Below are positions 56,420 through 64,000 of a DNA stretch of 64,000 bases, one piece after another. The DNA lies in the NCBI GenBank assembly GCA_015501585.1, contig JADNRY010000198.1, positions 1-64,000 on the forward strand. Direction: 5' to 3'. The position numbers and the translations under genes were made by a program. Source of the DNA: Rhodocollybia butyracea. Lineage: Eukaryota; Basidiomycota; Agaricomycetes; Agaricales; Omphalotaceae. The notes below the pieces were generated by a model that ran no database searches, was not told the DNA's origin, and saw nothing but the letters and a program-made list of their open reading frames with translations. The number at the start of each line of letters is the position of its first letter. The first letter of the stretch is position 1.

Positions 56420-56545
56420 TAGTACAAGTTTGTAGTTAGATACGTATAAGTACAAGTTCGGTGTTTCGTTAATGACGGCTGAGATACGTATAAGTACAAG
56501 TTCGGATCTTTGTTTGTTTATGTATAAGTACAAGTTCGGTAGTTC
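56420..56545 (-). repeat. Three copies of an 18-base motif 3' of the adjacent gene
   Basis: GTATAAGTACAAGTTCGG is present at about 56447, 56486 and 56523, two of them preceded by GATAC, and a weaker CTATAGTACAAGTTTGTAG stands before. On the minus strand this falls within the 3' end or just after the gene that stops at 56593. It could be part of a transposon end or a 3' processing region. No hairpin with a CTRR end was proven. Confidence 0.5.
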
Positions 56546-56592
56546 TTTTCAAAATAAGGTTTAAAAAAAACACAAAAAAATAGGAAAAATGA

Positions 56593-58606
56593 TTAGGTTC
56601 CAGTATCGATGATCATATTATTGGATTCGTCGTCAATAGCTTTACTCTTGCCCTTACCATTATCATCAGTGGAGGCATTACCAGGGGCATGGAGTTTGAA
56701 TCTTGCTTTACTACGAGTCATTGGAGAATCGGCAGTTGAGGGGGAGCTAGTAGCCTTGCTACCCATCGCCATAGAAAGTGTTTTCGCCTTTTTTGTATGA
56801 GTAAGTGAGTCATCAGTAGGAGGGGGAGTAGGTGCTTTTTTCCGCTTTGATGAAGAAGCGACGGCGTCGGAAGAAGAAGAAGGTTGTGGCTGTTTAGACA
56901 ACTTTGTTAAGTCGGAATACAGAGAGCGAATACGAGCCAAGCGGTCATTGGTACGTTCCACATCGGCAGCAGTTTTGGCCGAGGCCAGTTTGCTTCGATC
57001 GGCAGCCAAAGTTTGAGCAGCTTTCCTCTTTTCCTCCGCAATGCGCTTCTCCTCAGCTTTCTGTCGAGCAGACTCATGAAGTGAAATCACGTGGCGGTGA
57101 TACAAAGTTCGGACGTCTTTGTAATCGGGAATGATATGAATTTCCGTTGCGAGATTGGAACAATGGCGAGTAGGATTGTTCACAGGCCTGTCTTTAGCGT
57201 CTTTCGTGATATTCCAACTGTGGCATAGATCAGATATTGGATAGTCACAAAATCAATAGAGCATACAGAAAGGTTTGGACTTTGATTGCAAGATTTGTAC
57301 CAGGTCTTAAATATCTCGGAAAGTCGATCGGGTGAACTAATTCACCCTTCGCGGAGAACACAGCCGCTCCTTCAAGATTCACCCAAACTTCGCTCAGATC
57401 TACTTTGGATCCTAGAGAACAAATGAAACCACTGGGATCTGGCCAATTTGCGACGGTTACTCTCGCAGTGTCTATATATCGCATTAAGGCCAAAGCTTTT
57501 CGTGAAGAAAACCAGACTTACCTTTCGTAGCTGTTGTAGCAGAGAAAGCCTCCAAAAGCTTGGCCTTATGTTCTTGCTGAGATTGCTCAAACGGTTTGAG
57601 TTTACCATCTGAAACTTCTATTAATCCCGCCATAAGAGTAAACGCATGCAAGACTACACACCTTCAAGAGCATTCGCAGTGACTTGTTCCCCTCGGCGGT
57701 AATTTTTCGGTACGCCAGTGAACACGGGACCCGTAATAATGGGCATGCAATATGCTCCCACTCCTTGGACCACGAAAGACTTGCCAGGTATGCCGTCGGG
57801 GTACAAAAGTGCTAGAAAAAAATAGTTTATGATAGTGACAATTACAAATCGGTGTACTTACAGTCACGTTCTTCCGTACTCTTAATAAATTTGCTATGGA
57901 CTTCGGTTTTGTACGCAATCACAAGGTCGAAAATAGCCCTTGCTTGATTGATAGATACTTGGGCTTTGGGATAAGGACTATCGTCGAAGTCAAGAGGCTC
58001 CAAGAGAAATTTGGCTTTGGCTCGCCTCATGTTGTCAGTAAAGACCTAAAGAAGTCATTGTAATAGTACACAAGGATTAGCGGACAGCTCATACCTCTTT
58101 ATCCCGAGGGCCAATCATGTCAAGATAGGGCCCTACACGATTAGGATTGTAAGGGGAACTGTCTGATTCAGCGATTTTGCCTAGAACTCTATGTTCCACA
58201 ATATCTCCATTAGCGTCTACAAGATGCATCGCATTATCACCTATGCCCGGAATAACTCGAAGTGTATGCTGAATATCACCATCAGCTACAGGTATTTCCG
58301 ATGAAGCAAGTGCGAGGAAGTGCAGGCGAGCAGCCCCTGCGGGACCATTACTCTCAAGCAGTTCGTCAAGCACTGCCTCGGTCTGTTCAATGATTGCATC
58401 TACAGAGTCAGAGGCCGTGTCAGAATCAGGTTCCTCTTCACCATGATTCGACAGCTCGCTGAGTTCAAAGTCGACTGGGTTATCAAACAACCCCTCAGCT
58501 TCGGTGAAATTAGAGTCATTAGTATCTGATAGAAATATGAGTTTAACAAGTGTTACAAACGCAAAATACTTGCCTCGAAACCGTTTACGTTCATGATGAA
58601 AGTCAA
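56593..58606 (-). CDS. Multi-exon nuclear-type orphan protein next to the Helitron
   Basis: At least six exons join in frame: an acidic first part (ELSELSNHGEEEPDSDTASD, to YLDMIGPRDKE), then DNMRRAKAKFLLEPLDFDDS, LLYPDGIPGKSFVVQGVGAY with GPVFTGVPKNYRRGEQVTAN, KPFEQSQQEHKAKLLEAF, NWPDPSGFICSLGSKVDLSE with GELVHPIDFPRYLRPGTNLA, and a last exon (WNITKDAKDRPVNNPTRHCS). That exon ends in a basic Lys/Glu/Ala coiled coil (ARQKAEEKRIAEEKRKAAQT) and a Ser/Pro/Lys-rich tail with KRKKAPTPPP and KKAK. The tail suggests a nuclear protein. The beta-rich middle could bind nucleic acid, but I recognise no family. The 5' end is uncertain (a possible GC..AG intron near 58530-58578). It stands in the same orientation just downstream of the Helitron helicase and could be cargo of that element. 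Confidence 0.55.
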
Positions 58607-58689
58607 GTCTATATAGATATGGAAGAGTGAAAAAGAAAATGTGGGAGAAAGGAGAGAGAGGGGAAAAAAAAATAAGACCAAACCCGAAT

Positions 58690-61635
58690 TTATGTGATCA
58701 AATGTTTATTAGACTTCGACTTTTTCTTGACAGGTAGATCGGAATTAGACTCGTCATTGATCTTTTTGCGCTTCGCAGTAGCAGTAGGATCAGGAAACGC
58801 AAACCAATATTGCTGTTGCTGGACGTGCTCTTCAGTTTCGAAGTCAATAACCTGTTGAGTAGAGCCAGAAGCATATTCCCACTTCAACAGAGTATTCCAT
58901 TCAATGATTTTGAATCGCCGAGTTTCAAATTTCAGCTCGATAGGAATTGTTGGCTCATTTAAATCTTGCAAGCTAACAGGCTTGGTGATGAATAAGCCAT
59001 AGCGGTCTTTTGCCCTGGAAGCAGCGACATACGATGCCCAACCTCCTTCATGTAAGTTACACAGAACAACAGGCAAAGTTTGACCTTGAGCAGAATGACC
59101 TGTGACAGCGAATGCAGCTTGAAAAGGTAGCTGTGTACGAGAGATTCTAACCACAACTTTACCCTCACCTGGTACATCAATGACGGTGCTGAATTTCCAA
59201 GTTCGGGGAACTATAGGGAAGAAGCCTTGAGGTAATCCATCTAGCTTAACCTTGCTCTCAGGAAATTCAACTATAGCCCCCCTCGCAAAAGTGCATCCAT
59301 TGACATCTGAAGAAAGATCTATTGAGCGAATAAAACCTTTGGCTCCATTGGTAATACCTATTTCAGTAGCGATATTTCTACCTTGCAGTATTACAGGCAT
59401 GCCAATGTATAGGTTAAGAATACCAGGTAAAGCACCACTGAGCGAAGATGATGAAGTATCTATTTGATGCAGAGTAGCTTGAATGTCTGCGGGAATGTTA
59501 TCACTTTGCAGCAGTATAGAGCTGTCAGTGTGAGTTATCTCATCGCGGGAGGCACAATTTATCAGAACCGGAGATTCGTTGCCTTCACAGACAGCGCGGG
59601 CTTTCCACATGTTGATATGCTGTCTTAATTTGTTTGTAGGCACTATCATAGCCGACAAATATTCCGCTTCGCCTTCCAAAGTCACTCCGCCTGGACATTC
59701 TGCAGACTTTATAACTCGGGAATTAAATAGGTCCACATCTTCTTGCACACATTGGCGAAATCGCAATCTCCCAACAGCTGAAGCATAAACCTCGTCACCT
59801 TCCATGTGTTTCTGCTCTGTAAGAGTGATAGCAGTATTTATAGATTTCCATGCTAACCAACCTAAGCGATTCATTGTTTCCTTGTCCAAAACTTTACCGC
59901 GTGCAGTATTGATAGGGACCCACAGTGCTCTTCCAGGTGAAGCTGGAAACTGGTACTGATCACCAGAGAATATTATGTTAATACCACCAAAAAATTCATC
60001 TGGTTTTTCTTTTGCGTAGCGTAAGGCAGCGTCAATTTCAGCAAGAAGTGTTTGAGCTACAAGCGATATTTCGTCAATCATCAAAACCAAGACGTCTTTC
60101 CACTCTTCGCGAAGGTGCGCCTTAGTCATAGTACTGATCGCAAAAGATACATCTTCAACACTCGAACCTGAATTTCCCTTTGCGAAGCCTTTTGAGTCTT
60201 TGCCAATTGTAATTCCTAAACCCTTGTGTATAGTAGTACCTCCAATTAAACTTGCTGCTGTTCCTGTAGGTGCCATGTACCTAAGAGCATGATCGATACC
60301 ATAGCGTCGCATAACCTCTTTCACTGCATTCACAACTCGTGTTTTACCTGTGCCACCAGAGCCAGTAAGCAACATACGCAATGGTTCTTCGTTCGAGTAT
60401 TCCGGTTCACCAAAGACATGACGCGATATGACGGTAGAAGATATAATTTTAAATGCTTGAATTTGTTTGTTATTCAAAGTGAATGATTCAATAACCTCCT
60501 CCTGAATAGCATGAAGAGACAGTTGCTTGGGAGGAACGATTTCCTGTGTGCTTAGTATCTCTTGGCACACACTTGTGGACCGGGCCAGTATTTCTTTGTC
60601 GACTGTGTTTGGGGTAGACAAAACTTGAGGTGCACTGTCGTTGCGCGATCGTCGAGCTTTGATAATATTGTTACACTGTGACTTGGTTTGACTTTGCCAT
60701 CTTGACAACTTTTGAGCAGTTTGCTGGGGTAAGTTAACCTGGCTGGACAACAATTTCAAGTTGCAACGCACAGAAGCACCAGGGCTTTTAAGCCAATGTG
60801 AGAGTATTAAATCGCGCTTCAATAAAATAGCTTGGCGCTCAAACTGTAGCCCAGAAGATGTAGGTTGTGAATCAAACGCAGTAACAAACTGGATATCGTC
60901 TTCACTGTCACCGTCTATGATTTGTATAGGCTTGTCTACAATGGCTGTAGAGCGCATAAGGTTAGCTTGCTTTCGTAAATGATCGGCGTCCCTTTCATCC
61001 TGACATTCATAAATAGCCTCCCAGTTTGAAGTAATAGTTTGTGCGAGAAGACTTGGGTGAAACAATAGAAACTTGTTGTCAAGAAACTGAGTAAGTAAAG
61101 GCACTCTGACTGAGAATGGCTTGAAATGACTCATAACAAACATCTTGTACTCTGCAGATGTGCTCCGAGGAATTGAAGAACCAATGACAATTGGAACGAG
61201 GACTTGACCTACATCTCCTTGCTCAATAAAAGTGTGCCTTATTAACTCATGGGAATCCGACTTGGGATGTTCATTATCAAACTGATAGCGCCTAAGAACA
61301 CCTATCCGCGTTTCAGAAGTATGTATGTTCTGGGTCGCAGTCTTTGGTTGACAAGAAAAAAAGCAAATGAAATCATAAAAACATACATCCTCCAGTTCCT
61401 GTGGTCTATACCAATAGTTGTGAACTTGATTCCATTCGCGGAGCGAACCATCTTTGTCGACCGCAATCTGCACTGGTACATCCTCTTCATTCTTGAGAGG
61501 TTCACTACACTCATTATCGTCTACCAATTCATTTTTGATAACTGAAGTAGACTCCTGTAACCATTGACAATTTTTCTGCCACGTGAACATCGATAGATTG
61601 GCAGAAGGCAAAGGTACAGTTTTGTGCGAAGACAT
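58690..61635 (-). CDS. Helitron helicase part (PIF1/SF1B type)
   Basis: This uninterrupted 981-codon frame is the helicase half of a RepHel protein, which unwinds DNA during rolling-circle transposition. N-terminal YWYRPQELEDVCFYDFICFF is the conserved linker seen in fungal Helitrons. Helicase motifs in order: MLLTGSGGTGKTRVV (I), YMAPTGTAASLIGGTTIHKG (Ia), VLMIDEISLVAQTLL (II), INIIFSGDQYQFPA (III), AFAVTGHSAQGQTLP (V) and YVAASRAKDRYGLF (VI). The C-terminus is basic (KRKKINDESNSDLPVKKKSK), a likely nuclear signal. The natural protein probably continues upstream into Rep without a break: the preceding codon row reads HAQQAV, TGA, YLRRLGDSMSSHKTV, so one nonsense codon at about 61656 separates the halves. 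Without it Rep and helicase would be one polypeptide. Confidence 0.9.
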   Translation of the reverse strand: MSSHKTVPLPSANLSMFTWQKNCQWLQESTSVIKNELVDDNECSEPLKNEEDVPVQIAVDKDGSLREWNQVHNYWYRPQELEDVCFYDFICFFSCQPKTATQNIHTSETRIGVLRRYQFDNEHPKSDSHELIRHTFIEQGDVGQVLVPIVIGSSIPRSTSAEYKMFVMSHFKPFSVRVPLLTQFLDNKFLLFHPSLLAQTITSNWEAIYECQDERDADHLRKQANLMRSTAIVDKPIQIIDGDSEDDIQFVTAFDSQPTSSGLQFERQAILLKRDLILSHWLKSPGASVRCNLKLLSSQVNLPQQTAQKLSRWQSQTKSQCNNIIKARRSRNDSAPQVLSTPNTVDKEILARSTSVCQEILSTQEIVPPKQLSLHAIQEEVIESFTLNNKQIQAFKIISSTVISRHVFGEPEYSNEEPLRMLLTGSGGTGKTRVVNAVKEVMRRYGIDHALRYMAPTGTAASLIGGTTIHKGLGITIGKDSKGFAKGNSGSSVEDVSFAISTMTKAHLREEWKDVLVLMIDEISLVAQTLLAEIDAALRYAKEKPDEFFGGINIIFSGDQYQFPASPGRALWVPINTARGKVLDKETMNRLGWLAWKSINTAITLTEQKHMEGDEVYASAVGRLRFRQCVQEDVDLFNSRVIKSAECPGGVTLEGEAEYLSAMIVPTNKLRQHINMWKARAVCEGNESPVLINCASRDEITHTDSSILLQSDNIPADIQATLHQIDTSSSSLSGALPGILNLYIGMPVILQGRNIATEIGITNGAKGFIRSIDLSSDVNGCTFARGAIVEFPESKVKLDGLPQGFFPIVPRTWKFSTVIDVPGEGKVVVRISRTQLPFQAAFAVTGHSAQGQTLPVVLCNLHEGGWASYVAASRAKDRYGLFITKPVSLQDLNEPTIPIELKFETRRFKIIEWNTLLKWEYASGSTQQVIDFETEEHVQQQQYWFAFPDPTATAKRKKINDESNSDLPVKKKSKSNKHLIT

Positions 61636-61659
61636 AGAGTCACCTAACCTGCGAAGATA

Positions 61660-62720
61660 TCATACAGCTTGTTGTGCATGTAACTGCTGGCCTCTACCGA
61701 AATGTGTTAAGCAACGATGAACAAGGCGTTTAGCTTTGCCAACAGGAGTTTCCATGACATTGTCCAGTGTGATAGAAGCTACTGCTCTCGAAAGGAGCGA
61801 AAGTAACTGGTCAGTTTTCAAAGGCATTTTGGTAATATAATCGGATACATAGAACATCGCAGCCTTTGCAGCTTTGCCACTGAGAATGCATTTTAGGTCG
61901 TGATTGTGACGAGTGTAGACCAGTACAATAGGGTTGTGTCCATTTACATCAGCCTCTTTTCTAGCCAAAATTATGGAATTAGTACTACTCTCAAAGTGGG
62001 ATACAGGCACAGTATCATGTGGATAACCAAATCGGCAGACTTGTTTATTTTCTCGACCTTTGAAACAAACAGGACGACAACGATGGCGCTGATGACGTTC
62101 GCCGATACATTTATGATCGTATTGGAACTGGTTTTCCCATACTAATTTTGATCCTTCAACATAAAATTCGGATATCGTACTTGAGGACGACAATGGAGGC
62201 TCAGGAGGCATCTCTGTGCGGGGTTCATCTGTTGAGAGTATATCAACATCGATATTTGGAAGATGATGATGAATCATGCGCTCAAAAAATGCTAAAAACC
62301 TGTCGCGATATTCATTGCACTGCTGCATCTTCGTGTGTATATTGGAAGGATTTAGGGCTCCCAACAACCAAAGTAAATAGTGACCATGAAAGTTGCCCCT
62401 CTTGGTTAGCTCACTGACACCATAAAAAGCTTTCAAAGTACCAAAAATGCCTCCTTCTGGAGCAGATTTACCATTTTTGAAGTCCCAACCAAATAAATTG
62501 CAAAAAATAGTAATATACATGAACTCAAAGAAGTCGGCAGCAGCTACAGGATCTTTTGCAACCCGTATAGCACGCTCGGATCGACGACTGGGTATTTCTG
62601 GTAGTCGATCTCCTAGGTCAACATTTGCATCACCATACATGACTTGGAAGATTGGACTATGGACAGCAGATGGATTAAAAGTAAAAAAAAGTGTTGGTAA
62701 GCCAAAAAGACTGTAATAAC
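61660..62720 (-). pseudogene. Helitron Rep nuclease part
   Basis: This frame encodes the HUH-type replication initiator that nicks and joins single strands. Visible motifs are VAAADFFEFMYITIFCNLFG, the HUH-like GNFHGHYLLWL (His-x-His), a Cys/His-rich HKCIGERHQRHRCRPVC with CRFGYPHD, and the tyrosine motif MFYVSDYITK. The upstream strand segment GLPTLFFTFNPSAVHSP lies in the same frame but is cut from the N-terminal domain by a frame change near 62716. It ends at TGA about 61658, immediately before the helicase frame. Both catalytic elements are kept. Confidence 0.85.
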
Positions 62721-63900
62721 TTTCAACAGCGTAAGAGCATCTTTCTCCTCAGACGTAAACAGTGAAGGATTGTATTCATCTCGCAAATGATGAGCAAGAC
62801 CATTCAACACCTGGGGAGAGACAGATAGCAGCGCAGGAGCAATGGAAGAGAATCGGGAAGATTTAACGGAAAGCGATGTATGCAAGTGAGCTTTTCTTCG
62901 TTGGATTAAGTTCAGTATAACAAACATATAAAAGTAGTGGTACCGAAATTGATGTCCCGCTTGGTCTAGGAGGTGCTCGGCATGTACTTCAATTGAAACT
63001 GCAGTTTGTTGACGCGCAGAGTCTTCAAAGCCACCAATCCCAAGTGGATATAGTGTAGGGAACATACCAGGGAAAAGATCACCATTGTTATATTCTGAAA
63101 TAGGATCCTTCGCATAATGAAGTGGTACAATATTTTCGGGATTGGATGAAAGTACAAGATTCCTTATTGCACTGGATCACATGAAACGAGCAGGTACTGA
63201 ATTCGATTCAGGATCATACAAGCCTGATTTTTCAAGCAACACAGAACTACGTGCACCATCGTTCATGAGCGCACCAGGATGTTCATCAAAACCCGACGTC
63301 TCTTCCTCAAACAGTTCAACAGGATTTGATACATGATCATAGATTATTCAATCCTCCAAACCGGGTAAAATATCATCCATGGGAAACAAGTTCAGAACCT
63401 CCATGTTAATCGGTGGTAATCCTTTGTAAACACGAGAATGAGTCCGCAAATGGTTGAACAACGCCTGTATTTTCGGTCTGCGCACTACATAAGGTGTAAG
63501 ACTTCGCAAATCTTCCTTTTTCAACTTCCTAGGACCAATAAAAAACTATAGAAATTAACTCATTCAAATCAGCTGGACTGCGCGGTAAAAATATGTGCAT
63601 GGTATGACACGTTCATGGGATGTGCACATGTATTACCGTGAAGTTGCAATGGCTGATCAAGAGCCGATGATCCATACAATCTCGCGACATGTGCTGTGGT
63701 GCGGTAAAGGCTGCATGCCATCTCCTCTACCCAGGTAATATCAGCTAACTCCGGAGGCAATTCACCTCGACACAAGCCATTGTTCAACGCCAGTCGGGGA
63801 ATGCAGTTGTGCTCTAGCGATGAATGGCATAAAGAGCACAAATACAACTCGGTAACATTACTATCTGCTTTTCGTATCCTTCAGGTTCTAACAGTAGGCC
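62700..63900 (-). pseudogene. Helitron N-terminal domains (Helitron_like_N, DUF6570-like), broken
   Basis: Right to left the minus strand reads MYLCSLCHSSLEHNCIPRLA with GELPPELADITWVEEM (the Cys-pair DUF6570-type domain common before fungal Helitron Rep), then LPRSPADLNELIS, RKLKKEDLRSLTPYVVRRPK, LLEKSGLYDPESNSVPARFM, a TGA near 63180, SSAIRNLVLSSNPENIVPLH, then DLFPGMFPTLYPLGIGGFED and the Helitron_like_N segment AEHLLDQAGHQFRYHYFYMF to SLFTSEEKDALTLL. At least two stops and two frame changes interrupt it. The 5' end of the element lies beyond the right edge, so the terminal TC and any upstream gene are not visible. Confidence 0.75.
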
Positions 63901-64000
63901 ATCGAGTAACTGGTCAATATAAACAAATCTCCAGAGTGGCGTGTGTGCCAAGACATGGTCATCGGTTATCCGGAGAGGTTCAAGAGAGGGAAGTTCATTC

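Larger units (their letters stand above)
58607..64000 (-). mobile_element. Helitron (RepHel), 5' end off window
   Basis: Rep, helicase and N-terminal domains lie in one orientation, the hallmark of Helitrons. The left limit given is only the end of recognisable element coding sequence. The true 3' end (CTRR after a hairpin, followed by host T) was not located and may lie left of 56593. Coding density and preservation are highest in the helicase and fall toward the right edge. Confidence 0.8.

Noticed and set aside
1..64000. CRISPR arrays, operons, ribosome binding sites or prophage
   Set aside because: The spliced genes and eukaryotic transposons show a fungal genome; no such prokaryotic structure was seen.

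Overview
The window looks like an accessory, repeat-rich part of the genome of a filamentous basidiomycete, most likely an Agaricomycete. The evidence is: introns of about 45-70 bases with GT..AG ends in nearly every gene; families typical of mushrooms (NACHT-WD40 NLR-like protein, DUF6533/6534-type seven-helix protein, F-box/LRR proteins, a histone-deacetylase relic of Agaricomycete type); TTAGGG-like motifs; and Ty1/copia, PIF/Harbinger and Helitron transposons. No rRNA, tRNA or CRISPR array was recognised.

Layout, left to right. 1-0.3 kb: a relic of the 3' end of an NLR (NACHT-WD40) gene. 3.3-4.3 kb: a decayed class I histone deacetylase (minus strand). 4.8-6.3 kb: a repeat block (R1 + S1) that recurs at 30.1-32.8 kb. 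7.2-8.4 kb: an apparently intact six-exon orphan gene. 10.4-29.6 kb: five paralogues (P1-P5) of an unrecognised ~170-residue protein, with flanks duplicated as well; P3's 3' flank is split by a Ty1/copia element with two identical 314-base LTRs. P4 and P5 share a second, divergently placed sequence (Q). Between P4 and P5 lie a seven-helix protein gene, a 512-base Tourist-like MITE with TAA target duplications, and a decayed phosphotransferase/kinase-like gene. 33.2-38.6 kb: a large NLR gene (C2-like and helical N-terminus, NACHT ATPase, 14 WD40 repeats, conserved tail) with three frame breaks, all in the WD40 part. 39.1-40.0 kb: degenerate telomere-like repeats beside a truncated RecQ-type helicase. 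40.5-43.5 kb: a complete two-gene PIF/Harbinger transposon with TIRs and a 3-base target duplication. 44-49 kb: MITE- and LTR-like sequence, tandem repeats and a decayed F-box gene. 49.4-58.6 kb: four better-preserved genes (NTase-like, orphan 53.0-54.5, F-box/LRR, and a multi-exon gene with a basic coiled-coil C-terminus). 58.7-64 kb: a Helitron (PIF1-type helicase, Rep with HUH and tyrosine motifs, N-terminal domains) that runs off the right edge.

Most genes here do not form a pathway. The window reads as a zone of gene-family turnover: segmental duplication, transposon insertion and gene decay. Many genes are broken by single-base indels or by in-frame TGA codons. Some of this may be sequence error rather than biology, and that question affects every pseudogene call below. 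All exon joins were made by eye from splice consensus and reading frame; no search was run.
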